64,000 bases of DNA, from positions 1 to 64,000 of the forward strand of contig MARA01000011.1 in NCBI GenBank assembly GCA_001792895.1, written 5' to 3'. The position numbers and the translations under genes are program-made. Position 1 is the stretch's first letter. The number at the start of each line of letters is the position of its first letter. Positions 31,501 through 43,912 of the stretch are shown here, piece by piece. The notes beneath the pieces are model-generated. The model did not search any database. It worked only from the letters and a program-made list of their open reading frames with translations, and was not told the origin of the DNA. The stretch comes from Lentinus brumalis (taxonomy: Eukaryota; Basidiomycota; Agaricomycetes; Polyporales; Polyporaceae).

Positions 31501-34249
31501 TTCGCCTCAAGATCTTCCCGCAACTTCTTTAGATCAGACTCTGCCTGCTCCCGGGATGCCTTCACTCCCTCGGCCTTCTTGCGCAGAGCGTCGCGCTCAC
31601 CGGTCGCAACGTCGATCTCCGCCTTTTTGGCGTCGATCTTTGCGTTCCACGGCTGTAGCTCCTTCTGCTTGACCTCAATCTGGTCATGGAAGACCTGTGT
31701 CTTGTCTGGAAGAGGTGATCTGAGTACTCTGGTACGCTGCAACGGATGCGCTTCACAGCTCACCCTTCAAGCTATCACGGATCTGCTCCAAGACCTTCTC
31801 GGCTTGTGAGAGTTCCTCTTCAAGGTTCTCGAGTTCTTCCTTCTTCTGTTCCACCTTCGCGTCGCTGTCCTCGATCGTCCGGCTGGCCTGATTCCGGGCA
31901 TGCTCATCCTAGTGGATATAACAGTCAGATTTTTGGCCCACAAAACGTATGAGGAAGCTCACTTCGGCGATAGACTTCTTGAGCTTCTTGATCTTGGTGT
32001 TAGCGTGCTTGCGCTTCTCCTCAAGACTGATCTGCTCCTTCTCACGAGCGGCGAGATCCTGGACCGCAGCTGCGGCAGCTTGTTGAACTTGCTACAGCGA
32101 ACATTCAGTCGCTCGTAGAGCACCGTTTAGCGCCGCGCTTACCTCGTACAACTTCTCTCGCTCTTCAAAGTGTTGTTGCAACATCTCCTGGTGGGCGATG
32201 TCGTCCTGGTTACGATCCTTCTCCTCCTGGAGCTCTTTCTCAAATTGTTCCTGCAATTGCTGTATCAGTACTCCGAAGGTATTCGAGACTAGGTCTACGT
32301 ACAATCTTCTTCTCCAGCTCAGCCTCGTTGGCAAGACCCGTCCAGACATACCACTGCCACAGGCGCGACTTCGCACGTATGTGCTCGTTGACAAGCCTGA
32401 GATAGTCTTCGGCTTCCTTCTTTTTCGATTCGAGCGCCTTGCGATCCTTGTCGACGATCCGCAGCCGGTTGAGCTTCTCCTGCCGCTCCTCGGAGAGACG
32501 CTCCACCTCCGCCAGGGCTTGCTCGATGGGAGCCTTATACTGCACTGTGCCGATGATGTCCTCGAGGTACTCGAGAAGGCCGTCGTCGTTCTCGTTCGTT
32601 GCCTTCGGCTTCATCTGTGCGATTGACTCGACTTCGCCCTGACACAATGTGTCAGTGAGGGAAGTCGACTGGGAAACCAACGGAACGACTTACCTGCAAG
32701 ATGAGGAATCGGTTGTGGTCGAGATCGATTCCACGGCCCTTGAGCAGCTTCTGCACCTCGCCGTAATTGCTCGTGCGGCCGTTGATGGAATATTTGCTAC
32801 TGTTGCTCTTGTACGCCGTGCGTGTCACGACGAGGTCGGAGCCGGGACTACCTCGAACTCGTTGGGCCCAGGCTGAATGACGTGAGGATCGGACTGCTAC
32901 CAGACGTGAACAAAACATACCAGATCGATGATCTCCCGGAAATGCACTTCGACGCTGCATTCCGTGAGGTCGGGGTGTTTCGCTGAGTTGTGGATCAACT
33001 CCGAGAGCTTGCCTTGCCGCATCTTGGATGCGCGGTAACCGAAGACGAAGAGCAACGCGTCAATGGTGTTAGACTTTCCCGAACCATTGGGCCCGACGAT
33101 AGCTGAGAACGACTACGACGCATGCTAGTTAGCGTCTGTTCGAGAGAATATGTGGCGGCTGCTCACCTTGTGGAAAGGGCCAATAACCTGCCGGCCCGCG
33201 TAGCTCTTGAAGTTGACGAGCGCCATCTTGTGGATGACGAGACGCGGCTTGGGGCCCTCGGGCTCCGACGGAACAGGGGCTGTCGGCGAGGGCTGTCCGG
33301 GGATTGACGACAGAGGGGGGTCTAGGAGGGAATGCTCCTCGTCAACAGGCGACTGGCTAGCTTCACGCTCGGCATCAACAGCAGCAGCAGCAGCCTCGGC
33401 TTCGGCCTCCTCTTGATCTTCGTCCTCATCCTGTGGTTTGGGGCTAGACTCCTTCACCACGGTAGGCTTCGCGGCCAATGGTTCCTGCTTAACCTGCTCC
33501 TCCCGGCCTTCATTATCGCTCTCCTCCTGCTTCGTCTCTGCTTCTTGAGCCACTTCCTCCTTCACAGGGGTCATCTCCTTCTTCGCCCGCCTCGTTGGCC
33601 GTGACGGCCCGGGCTGAGGCTCATCGTCAGAGTCGTCTATGACATACACCACCTTCTCTTTCTTCCCACCACGCTTCGCCTTCGGCGCGGGCTTGAATTC
33701 CTGCGCCTGACCGTTCTCGTCTAGCTCGTAAGGCTCATCGTTGTCTGAGTCGATCACGATAGTGGAAACACGTCGGGCTGAACGTGAAGCTTTGGTGGTT
33801 GCGGCAGATACGACAGTCTTCCTCCGAGGTAGGGACGCCTCAGCATTCTCCGCCTTGACCCCAACGCTCGAGCCACGTGTCTTCCTGCTTGCAGAGGCAG
33901 CAGGGGCAGCAGAGGATCGCGACGATGGCTTGCGTGTACGAGCCTTGGGTGCTTCCTCAGCCTCATCATCCGAGCCTTCCGCCTCGAGAGAGGGACGTTT
34001 CTTCTTGGCGGGTGGCCGTTCCTCCTCTCCTTCCTCCTCTTCCTGCACCTCTTCGAGCGACTTCCTTGAGCGCGTTGATGTGCGCGGCTTCGCGGGTTGA
34101 ACTGAGCTTGACCTACGCGTTCTTGACGCCGGCTTCACCTCTTCCGGCTCATCGTCGACGATCTCCTCTGGCTCATTGCGTTTACGTTTCGTTGCTGGTG
34201 CGGTGGGCTCAACGGACGCACGCGTCCGCGAGGACCGTCTGGGTGGCAT
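28587..34249 (-). CDS. SMC4: Condensin subunit SMC4 (chromosome condensation ATPase), many exons
   Basis: It starts at the ATG of MPPRRSSRTR. A long charged N-terminal extension (about 330 aa) precedes the ABC head: Walker A is VGPNGSGKSNT in exon 2 (33112-32921). SMC4-type GEVESIAQMKPKA follows, then coiled coil, a hinge around 30900-31170 (STACGQLGHMVVDTVEQG), a second coiled coil, the signature NLSGGEK and Walker B YFMDEIDAALD near 28930. The last exon, ending SIDNHAL...VAG, stops at 28587. Around fifteen short introns. Exon 3 (32872-32694) is 179 nt although both ends are in phase 0; the CCC run at 32844-32846 (minus strand) appears one base short, and one added base restores the SMC4 frame. 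SMC4 is essential, so a sequence error is more likely than a pseudogene. Confidence 0.97.
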
Positions 34250-34859
34250 TGCAAAGCAGACTGAGATCAGGGAGAGAGGAAGAGGTCGTTGTCGTCGTGG
34301 TTCGAGCGCGAACCCAGAACGGCCACAACGCGTCGCGTGTGTCACACACGTGACACGCGCGTAGACGCCGTCAACACCTGAGATCTGTCCAGTGTCTGAC
34401 TCCACCAATGATTTGCCGATTGCCAGGAGGTTCATATCGGCATTACACGCTGGACTGCACGGTCATTGTGTAGAACACCAAAAACTAACGACATTGCGGG
34501 GGAGATAACCACTATGTAACGACCTCAGGCTGAGGTGTAAGCGCCGTCCATACATGGAAACTCAGACGCCCAAGGGGGGCTGAGCAGGAGACTGAGTGAA
34601 CACCCAAGTACCCACGCAGGTAACCACACATCAGTAGCTTTTGAGCTCATGTTAGGAGAAGTCATTTGGGTGTTGTACAGGCTGAGTCTTATCTGTACAG
34701 CCCAAGCTTGTCCTGCGCGCTGCCCAAAGACGTCACATTAGATGTTCAACGTAGTTTTCAGTTCTTCCAACTGTGTGATCAACAGCTCGTCAACATTCGG
34801 TTTCCCAGCATCACTGCGGAGAGCAGGGCCCGCAGTAACGGAAAGTATGGACACAAGAC
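34250..34859. other. Intergenic region between SMC4 and RSA4
   Basis: About 610 bases. It includes the SMC4 promoter region and the 3' end of RSA4. A minus-strand reading frame down to 34738 (KPNVDELLITQLEELK) could be a last exon of RSA4 if an intron starts at 34862. Confidence 0.55.
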
Positions 34860-36982
34860 TCACATCTTGACCGTACGGTCCCGCCCGCCGCTCACAAGCT
34901 TGTCCGCGACGAAATCGACGCAGTACACCTCGTCGGTGTGTCCGGGGAGGTCTGTCTTGATTTTGTATGTTTTGAGGTCCCAGATCTGTCAAGATACGTC
35001 AGCTATCTGCAGAACATGATCGAAAGTTCGCAGCCCACCTTCAGCGTGCTGTCCTTGCTCGCGCTGACGAGCAGCCGCGAGTCCGCACTCCACGCGAGCC
35101 GGTACACCGCCGCGATGTGCCCGCGGAGGGTTGCGACGAACTTACCCGTGCGCCCGTCCCACACGCGCACCGAGTTGTCCCATGCCGCGCTCGCGGCCCA
35201 CCGGCCGTCAGGGCTGAACGCGACGTGGGATATCTGCCGCTGGTGCCCCGTGAGCCGTGTAAGGGGCTTCAGCTTTCCTCCACGCTCGGCGGCTGCGGAC
35301 GACGCATCGGAGGATGCCGTACGGGACGGGAACAGCGACCACAAGAAGAGCGTGTGGTCATCCGAGCCGGAGATCAGAAGCTCACCGGCGGTAGATACCA
35401 GCGTATTGTATCGCGCGAGAGCGAGCGACTGAGCTGTGGGAGGAGGAAGCTAGTCAGTCGAATTGTCAGGCGGCCTCACGAAAAATAACGCACCTTCGCT
35501 GTCTGAGGTCGTCTTCTTGCCGAGGTGGTCGAAAGGGCCCGTGCGCAGCACAAAATCGGTATTGAGGGTCAAGGTGGTGACCCAGTGCGCGTGGTCCTTC
35601 AATATGTGCAGGCATTTTCCCTGTGGGACCCTGATGAGCATGCTGGGAGATACGAAAGTAAGCTTTGCACGCCCATACTCACCCCGTTCGCATCCCACAC
35701 TCGTACGGTTCGGTCGCTCGACGCGGTATACAGGACGCCCTTGCCGTTCAGTCCGCCGCCGCCCATCGCACCACGTTTACGCTGGCAGTATGGCCGCCTA
35801 GCGAGTACTCGCACCGCCGCACCGCCGTAGACCACACGCGCACTGTTCCATCCTTTGATGACGACGCGAGACGAGGCGCCGCAGGATTTCTAGAGGACGT
35901 CAGATATGACTGCCTCGGAGTACCACCAACGGGGAGACGTACATATGTATGGGCTCCCACGAAAGCGAGGTGACCCACTTCGTATGGCCCTTCAGTGCGT
36001 CGCCAATCGGCTTTCCTGTTTTCGGGTCCCATAAACGGACATGTCCGTCATGCCCCCCCGTAGCGAGCTTCCTCTCCATCGCTTCCCATTCCACGCAGAG
36101 CACCCAACCTTTGTGTCCTGAGAGAACGTGCGAGGGGGTCTCGGTGAAGAGATCCCACAGCCGCGCGTTGCAGTCCCCGGAACCCGTCGCAAGAAGGTTG
36201 CCTGTCGGCGAGAACGACGCGCACAGTATTGGCGAAGTGTGTCCTAATCAATGGGATGGAGTATGAGTGTCCATACCGATCAGATGTCCAGGAATACGCA
36301 CCCGACAGTGTTGATGAACATCTCGTCGCTGGTCGAACCTTGAAGACTGCTTGGGGCGAGCAGTGAATCACGAACACGTCCTCGGGTGTGAATGCATGGG
36401 ATGGATGCGACAGGACATCCTCTTCGATGGACTTTGCGATGGCTATTCGTGTCGGTGCACCGGGCGTTTGCGCGTCTGCAGGCAGAGATATATGGAACGA
36501 GAACGGGACAGGGTCTTCGTCCTGCACAACCAAATAAGTTAAGTAAAGCCTGTTCCGGATGCAGGGGGTGGGGTCTCATGTCATAGCCGGATGAGACGGC
36601 GCATGTTGTGGACGCTGTAAATCGACCGTCTTGGGGATGTGACGGCGTCCTAAGTGGCTGAGATTGATGTCTCTTATGTACGACATGGACATAGCTCTAA
36701 CGAACGTGCTCATCTCATCCTGCGGTTCCATGACATGGGTCCATCCGCGCAAAAATTGCTAGATGATTCACGCACCTTCGTATTAAGCTTGTTCACAAGT
36801 GCTTCCAAACCTTCTCTCGAGACATTCGCCGGAAGGTTGACGGCAGGTGCAAGAGGTTCTCCGTCATCCTCGCTCACGAACTGGACGACAATATGCGGTG
36901 CAGGCTGGGGAAGTTCCTTCTCCGGTTCGGGTATGCCGTGGTAGACCTTCTGTCGTTTCGGTGGAGGTAGCAGAGTCGCCAT
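34860..36982 (-). CDS. RSA4: Ribosome assembly WD40 protein Rsa4/NLE1 (Notchless)
   Basis: The ATG at 36982 opens MATLLPPPKRQK, followed by the NLE ubiquitin-like domain (IVVQFVSEDDGEPL) and the family stretch FTPEDVFVIHCSPQAVFKVR. Then come about eight WD repeats, e.g. ATGSGDCNARLWD, ATGGHDGHVRLWDPKTGK, ASSSKDGTVRVW, TASSDRTVRVWDANG, SGSDDHTLFLW, ASAAWDNSVRVWDGRTGK. Rsa4 binds the Rea1/Midasin ATPase during 60S maturation in the nucleus (family knowledge). At CCC 35762-35764 one base seems missing: the frame leaves at VVRW and resumes at GGGLNGKG. The stop at 34860-34862 gives a protein ending in TVKM; a small 3' exon down to 34738 is possible. Confidence 0.92.
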
Positions 36983-37386
36983 GATCAGCAGAAAGCAGAG
37001 AGCAGAGACCGTGCAGGGGGAGGAGGACCGAGAACTTCGAGAGAGGAAGCGCCAATGTAGATCAAGCTTGAAAACTGTGATTAGATAAGATTATCTGCGC
37101 GCTTCGAACTTCAAGTTGAACTGCGGTTACAACCTGACCTTGCCTCGACCAGCTGCGCGCAATTGTCCGGCTCGCCCGCTAGTTATGAGCAAGAGGACGG
37201 TGAGTGTGCATTCTTGCTGGAGATGCTCCGCACGTCCAGGCTCCTATACTCTGTACTCCTCAGGGTTTGCGTGTTCGGATGGCACAGAGTCACATTCAGA
37301 AACGAGCATTCAGATAGTCAGGAAGGGACACAGCAAAGCTACAGAGCAAAACACTAGCAGATACAGCATGACATGCACAGCACGTC
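36983..37386. other. Intergenic region between RSA4 and MET1
   Basis: About 400 bases with short random ORFs; it holds the RSA4 promoter and the MET1 3' end. Confidence 0.6.
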
Positions 37387-39285
37387 TCACCAGTCTTCCC
37401 AACCCGCATCAAGTCCCTCGGTGACCCGCCACAGCTTCTCGCCTAACCACGTCTTGATTCTGTCATCGTCCCGATGTTCTGCTCCTTCATCCAGGATCGA
37501 CACGTCCCTTTCTCCCACAACGACACGACCGACCAGCCTACCACCAACATACCCGGAGGTCTTTGCTCCCCAACGCTTTCAAGCGCCGCCGCGATATCTC
37601 GCAGCGTCGAGCAAATAACGCGTTGGTCCGGCATCGACGCACGCTCAATGAGCGCGATCGGCGTGCGCGAGGGATATGCAGGCCCGTTCCGCCGGCTCGC
37701 ACACTCCCCCGCAGCGGCTTGCAGCGTCTCCAGCACTTCCGGGAGCCTTGCCACACCCATGAGGATAACGAGTGTACGCGAGCGCTTGTATCCCGGGAGC
37801 TGCACCTTCTTGCCTTGACGGCCAACTCCAGTGCAGACGGTGAACGACTCGGCGGCGCCTCGCTGCGTGACCGGTATGCCGGCGAATGTGGGTCCTGCGA
37901 GCACGGAGCTGACACCGGGGACGACGACGGGCTCGAAGCCGTGGGCGCGGAAGTAGAGTACTTCCTCGCCTGCACGGCCGTAGACAGTCGGATCACCCTG
38001 CTTGAGCTACACAACAAGTCAGCACCAAGTTCTCTGCTGGATACAATGGATACTCACTCGTACAACCGTCAGACCGCGTCTCGCAGCCTCGATCGCAGCT
38101 TCCATGAGCTCGTTTTGCGCGCCGTCGGCATTACCAGGGAACTTTCGAGCGATACGAACTTCCACACCAGAGGGTATCAGAGCAAGAACGGCCGCTGGCA
38201 CCAACTTGTCCGACAGCACCAGCTGAGCATGCCTCGTAAGTGCAGCGTGTGTTGCCACAGTGAGTAGGGAGGGATGCCCGGGACCGGAGCCAACCAGGAA
38301 GATCCTACCCTGTCTTGGCGGAGACAGCGAGAGGTCATGTATGGGTGTACTGAGGCTCGGCTCCGGGGAAGATGACCCGGGAGAAGAAGGGGTAGGAGAG
38401 GGGAGGCCGTCGCGTCCGTCTAACACCGCGGCCATTTCCTCGTCCGTCATCTGGGCAAGCCGTCGTGTTGGCCAATACTCACTGACTTGCGCAACCCACT
38501 TCATTCTCCTCCGCGCACGCTCTCTCGCACTCTCCTCCGCCTGCCGCTGGGGAACTGGGATGTTCGGGGTGACCGGCGCGCCATCCTCGTTTAGTTCCTG
38601 GTCTTCTTCGGCGGCTTCTACCTGCTCATCCGAGGCCTTCGCCAATGCCCGCAACCTCCCCACCTTGACCACTGCACCCCCGATCTCCCTGGGAAGGCTC
38701 GCGACAATGTCCCGCCGAATGCGTCCCGCGAGCCGGCACCCCTGACCGTTTGTCGTGACCCCAATCTGCAGCGGGCCGCTTGCCCCGTCCCTGGGTCGAT
38801 AAATCGTTGTGTGGACATGAAGGTGAAGTCACATAAATCGGGCATGTCCGCGACGTTGACAGCGATGGCTCGATGGCGAGAAAGGTTTCTGATGTACTGA
38901 GCGGAGTCATAGCTGCGCCGGAACCCATTCGCGGAGATGACGGTGTCTGTGATGAAGAGGAGGTGCGGTCGTTTTGGCTGTCCATAGATGAAAGAATCGA
39001 TGGCCTTCGCGTCGCGCCAGTAATCCTCGGTACCAGCGGCGGATGTAGGAAGTTTGTCGAGATCAAGGAGTGTGAGCTGACCCTGCTCCGCCCGCCATCG
39101 CAGCTCTTCGCATGAAGCGTCCGTGCCTCCCTTCGCCAACACGATGACTTGTGCCTCAGCCTCCAAGGCAGCAAAAGCGCGAGAGGCTGCGAGGGTGTTC
39201 CCGCCGATTATTATGATGAGTTTTTGTACCGGCCTGAACGCTAGTAGAAGAGAGGCTCCTCCTATGGGGTCGGGAACGCCTCCAT
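37387..39285 (-). CDS. MET1: Siroheme synthase: NAD-binding dehydrogenase/ferrochelatase-like domain plus uroporphyrinogen-III methyltransferase
   Basis: The N-terminal part is Rossmann-like (LIIIIGGNTLAASRAFAALE) with Met8/CysG-type segments (ADMPDLCDFTFMS, LQIGVTTNGQGCRLAGRIR). The C-terminal half is SUMT: GRIFLVGSGPGHPSLLT, LKQGDPTVYGRAGEE, VVPGVSSVLAGP, GYKRSRTLVILMG. Together they make siroheme for sulfite and nitrite reductases. Two one-base breaks lie at G/C tracts: 38773-38777 (between the N-terminal segments) and 37506-37508, where one extra G leads into DVSILDEGAEHRDDDR and a stop at 37387. The start is uncertain: the ATG at 39285 needs a 44-nt intron with a weak GTTCCC donor. The gene symbol follows yeast Met1, though here the N-terminal domain is fused. 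Confidence 0.88.
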
Positions 39286-39578
39286 GACCGGCAAGCGACA
39301 AGACGAGCAGAGTGTGGGGAAGGATAGAGATGCATCATCATCTCAGTGAAAATTCATAGAACTCGAGTCGGCGTCCACGAATGCGCGACGATGAGCAATC
39401 CTGACTTCAGTTCTCAAGCGTGACGCCTTCCGTGTGACCGAGAAATTATAACGCCCAGACGGCAGCATGAAATCTCGTTCACAAAGGTTCCAAAGGATGC
39501 TGGATCCCGACAGAAGACAAGGGGAGGAGGTGTCCTGATGATACAATAGAATGTCTAGGGAAATACAGACCGAGATGC

Positions 39579-40232
39579 TCATGACGCCTTCGCCCGCGTT
39601 TTCGCCTCCTCCCTCTCTTGCGCCCTCTTCTTGGCCTCATCGAGCTTCGCCGCAGCCTTTGCCTTCCTCTGCCGCTTGCGCCGGCCGGCACCGCGTTTGG
39701 GTCCTTCCACAAGAATGTCCTCCTGTAACCTGCGTTTCTTGCGTGCCGCGTCTTCCGCCCGTTGCTTTTCGCGCTTCTTGTCACGTTTCCGCAAGGTCCC
39801 CATGGAAGCCTTCAGGATGGTGCCATACGCGGCATGAAACTTCTCCAGGTCTCCCGGTTGAACCTAGCGATAGAACCGAAATGGATTGGGGATGTGAAGA
39901 ATACAGTCGTGAGTACTCACGAGGGTCGAGAACTTCACGTCCTTCCCATCAGTGACTCGGACGAGACATGGGTATTCCTTGTTCGCGTCATCATCCGAAG
40001 ACATATGGGCATCTCCGCCCTCATGCAGGACTGTATGCAAATAGGTGACAAGGGGATATGGGTCGCCGCGTGGGTGTACGCACGTCGTTTATGTGTGAGC
40101 CATATTGAGCCGGCTCTTGAGCTCGACTCAAACAGTGTCGAGACTTGCTTCAGGAACTGTCGGTTTCATCAGCGATGCACGGCTCTGTCAGGGAACATCA
40201 GCACGTACAGTCTCGTTATCGACCAGCTGCAT
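39579..40232 (-). CDS. SRP14: Signal recognition particle subunit SRP14, four exons
   Basis: Exons 40232-40209, 40156-40084, 40030-39921 and 39863-39579 give 163 aa with consistent phases. The start MQLVDNETFLKQVSTLFE matches SRP14 N-termini, followed by WLTHKR, EYPCLVRVTDGKDVKFSTL and LEKFHAAYGTILKASM. The C-terminus is a long Lys/Arg tail (KKREKQRAEDAARKKRRLQ). SRP14 binds the Alu domain of SRP RNA with SRP9 or SRP21 and slows translation during targeting to the ER. It is divergent from the DUF726 gene with only 133 bp between starts, so a shared promoter is likely. Confidence 0.95.
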
Positions 40233-40365
40233 CGAAGCTGGTGGGCAAGCCCAAGTTCGCAAGCGCCGTATTCCGACCCGGATCATCGTGCCCTCTATGG
40301 GCGCTATACGAGCTGCCTGGTTCCATCCCTCACCTTCGCCCCGGGTGTCGCTTGGTCTGCTACCT

Positions 40366-43300
40366 ATGCCCGTTGTCTCAGCCCCTCCGATCGCACCTAT
40401 CGAACCTGACCTGTTTGACGATGACGACGAAGGCTGGCAGGACATGCCGGTCGTCCGCGACGATGAAGGCTTCGCCCTCGGACTGGACGAGGAGGATCAG
40501 AAGAAGTACCACTACGTCGCCCGGGAGAAGAAGGACGAGGCTGTGGCTTTAGGGGCGGGGAATGCAACAGGAGCGTTGTTGGATGTTGACTACAAGGGGA
40601 ACGAATGGCGGACGAAGGCAGATCAGAACGAGAGCGAGTACACCCGGCTCCGGATGAAGGAGGAGGACGAATCGGACGAGGTCCACCTACGCACGCGCTA
40701 TCTCTTCGACGAGGATAAGGCGATGACACCCTTGAGCCAGATGCAGCAGACGAAGGACATGCTTACCGAAGCGCAGCGCATCGCGTACGTCGGCCTGTGT
40801 CACCTCACGAGCAAGGAGATGGTCGACCAGTTGAAGAAGGTCAACAAGAAGGAGCTCAAGAAGGCGATACAGAACATGGAGCTCTGGGCGTTGAAGATCA
40901 TGGGCAGGTTATACTACCACATGGAGCTGGCGACTGAAGGTGAAGTGTCCCCGGCCGTTCCCGTTTTCCCAAGGTTGGACCTCACACTGAACAAGCCCGT
41001 TAGAACAGAAGATGATTGAGAGCCTTGGACAGCATGGTATTGAGGCTAAAGACCTTGTGCCGCCTCTAATGACTACCCACACCGTCGCCAATCCCGAATA
41101 CGACCCAGCAGAAGCTCGGCGACAGGCTGAGATCCGTGAAGTAGAAGCCACGGAGGAGTCTGCAGATATATCGGACACTAGTGACACTACGCCTCCGTCG
41201 ACGCCACCTCCCGCATACAGCTCTGTTGCCCCTCCCGTCCCTCCGAAGCCCCAGCAGACGACCGCCAAGGTGTTCGATGACACCGCCGCTCCGGCTATGC
41301 CTGGCGTCAGCACCCACTTGTCTGCCGCTGACAAGGACGTCACGCTGGATATTCGGTGGACAGTGCTGTGCGACTTGTTCCTGATTCTCATCGCAGACAG
41401 TGTCTACGACGCGAGGTCACGAGTGCTGCTCGAGAATGTGGCGCTGAAGCTGGGCTTGGGCTGGCTGGACGTCGTGAAGTTCGAGAGTCGGGTTACCGAG
41501 GCGCTTGAGATTCAGGAAGGCGTCGAGAAGCTCGAGCAGCAAGACTCGATACAGGAAGCGGAGAAGAGCAACAAGAAGCGGAGGTACATGATGCTCGGGC
41601 TTGCGACACTAGGTAGGCCCGTCGGAGGATGCATGCTGCGTCGGCTAACACGGCACAACCCGTTACAGGCGGAGGCCTTGTTATTGGTCTGTCGGCTGGT
41701 CTCCTTGCTCCTGTTATCGGAGCGGGGCTTGGTGCCGCATTCACAACCATCGGGATTGGCGGGACAACGGGATTCCTTGCAGGCACGGGCGGTGCCGCTG
41801 TGATCACGACGGGAGGCGTCCTGACGGGCTCTGGTATCGCCGCGCGTGGTATGGCTCGAAGAACACAATTCGTTCGTACCTTCGACATCCTCCCGCTACA
41901 TAACCACAAGCGAGTCAATTGCATCCTCACCGTCTCTGGGTGCGTTCATACTCTTATTGTGTCTACTCCCAAGATGCCTAACAGCATGCTAGGTTCATGA
42001 CCGGTGCTCAGGACGATGTTCGTCTTCCGTTCAGCGTGCTTGATCCTGTTGTCGGCGATGTCTTCAGCGTGCTTTGGGAGCCAGAGATGATCCGTGAAAC
42101 GGGAAGCGCTCTCAAGATTCTGACGTCCGAGGTCCTCTCTCAGATCGCCCAGACAGCGCTACAAGCTACCGTCATGACGGCCCTCATGAGTGCCCTACAA
42201 TGGCCCATTAGTCGGTGTCGTACCTCGTGATCTCCCGCACGCATGCAACTCATCCCTCATTCATACAGTCTTGACCAAGCTTGGCTATTTGATCGACAAT
42301 CCTTGGTCCAACGCACTCGATCGGGCTAAGGCGGCAGGCAGCGTTCTGGCAGACGTTCTGCTGCAGCGGCACCTGGGAGTGCGCCCCATAACCCTCATCG
42401 GGTTCTCCTTGGGCGCTAGGGTGATCTTCTACGCGCTCCTTGAACTCGCGAAGAAAGGCGCCTACGGTATTGTTCAGGACGTCTTCCTGCTCGGGACAAC
42501 CGTGACCGCCCGCTAACTACTTGGCTGCAAGTGCGTTCCGTCGTGTCCGGCCGATTTGTCAACGGCTATGCTCGGAACGACTGGGTGCTGAACTACTTGT
42601 TCCGCGCCACGAGTGGCGGGCTGAACACCGTCGCCGGACTGCGACCCGTGGAGAACGTTCCGGGGCTCGAGAATGTCGACGTGACGGACAAGATCTCGGG
42701 CCATATGAGCTACCGAACATTCATGCCGCTCATCTTGGATCAGCTTGGCTTTCCTGTCTCAGCGGACTACTTCGACGAGCCAGAGGTATGCATTTGCACT
42801 TGCACAACGGCATTTGGGCAGCTGCTGAAGTCAGCTACAACGTATTTTAGGAGCCCGATTTTGAAGGAGATCGAGTCGTCATCAAGGAGGGCGAAGAGAA
42901 GGAGAAGAGAGGCTGGTTCAGGAGAAAGAAGAAGACCTCGACCACGACTGAGTCGATCTCGCGCCCACCCTCGGCGGCAACATTCGGGATCGCCAAGAAG
43001 ACGACGTCTGATTCGAGCACTGCGGACGACGATGACCTCCCTCCACGGGAAGGCACCTCTGTGCCTACGTCATCCACGTCCGTCGCCGTTCAATCGCCTT
43101 CAAAGTCCCCGACTGGCGCTGATGACGGTGACCTTGGCTCGTCGGAGCTGCCTGCACACGCTGGTTTTGACTTCGCGGCGATCAAGGAGGCCATAGGCAA
43201 GTCGGACCTGAGAGCGGAAGAGCCGCAAGTTCCACAATCCCGCTTCCCACCACTGTCGATGCCGGCACCCACGCTACGCACAGAGTCTGCTCCCCCGTCT

Positions 43301-43912
43301 ATACCAGAACCTTCGTCCCTCGCAACTCCCAGGGCACGTCCGTCGCTTGATCTTCCGCCGATTCCTAGTGAGGAGGGGCCTATTGCAGGACCAAGCACAA
43401 GTCCTCGAGCCGATCTGTCTTCGACGCTATCGAGATCGCTCTCGCTCAACAACATGCGTGAGGCAGAGGAAGCCGATATGACATCATTTGGTGCTCCCTC
43501 GCCCTTGCTAGCTGCGTCGCGGCAGCCCGTGTTGTCGTTCGGTGGCAGTGACGGCTCAGTATGGCCGTCACAGGAACCCGATCGAACACCAACATACGCA
43601 GCGTTTGGCGGTGGCTACCTATCGACTAATTTGAGCGCGATGCGGTCGACAGATGTGCTTGCAAATCCGTTCGCTAGCGGGTCAGGCGGTCTGCGAGCTG
43701 GAGCGCTTCCGTCCTCGCGAGACAACCCGTTCGCTTCTACAGGCGCACCTGCGCTGTCGTTCGGCGGGGCGGACGGCTCAATATCGATCCTTCCAACAAC
43801 GTCGCCCTCGGCCACACCACCCTCCCGAAGTCCTTGGGACATAGGCAACCCGTACGGCAGTGGTAAGAAACCTTCTGCGAGCACTCTTGACCTGAACCCC
43901 TGGCAAAGTTGA
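40366..43912 (+). CDS. DUF726 family membrane-associated alpha/beta hydrolase (Mil1/TMCO4-like)
   Basis: The ATG at 40366 opens MPVVSAPPIAPIEPD; an acidic N-terminus follows. Core family segments: MPGVSTHLSAADKDVTLDIRW, a Gly/Ala/Ile-rich hydrophobic region (GLVIGLSAGLLAPVIGAGLG, GTTGFLAGTGGAAVITTGG) likely membrane-inserted, LPLHNHKRVNCILTVSGFM, and the nucleophile elbow ITLIGFSLGARV (GxSxG). The C-terminal 400 residues are Ser/Pro-rich with 'LSFGGSDGS / LSFGGADGS' and 'NPFAS' repeats that resemble adaptor-binding motifs. Introns are short. At CCC 42509-42511 one base seems missing, producing a stop after TTVTAR; adding it continues into WLQVRSVVSGRFVNG. Substrate unknown. Confidence 0.9.

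Noticed and set aside
34738..34859. Last exon of RSA4
   Set aside because: The intron is plausible but the joined C-terminus does not look like the usual WD40 end, so it is kept only as an alternative.
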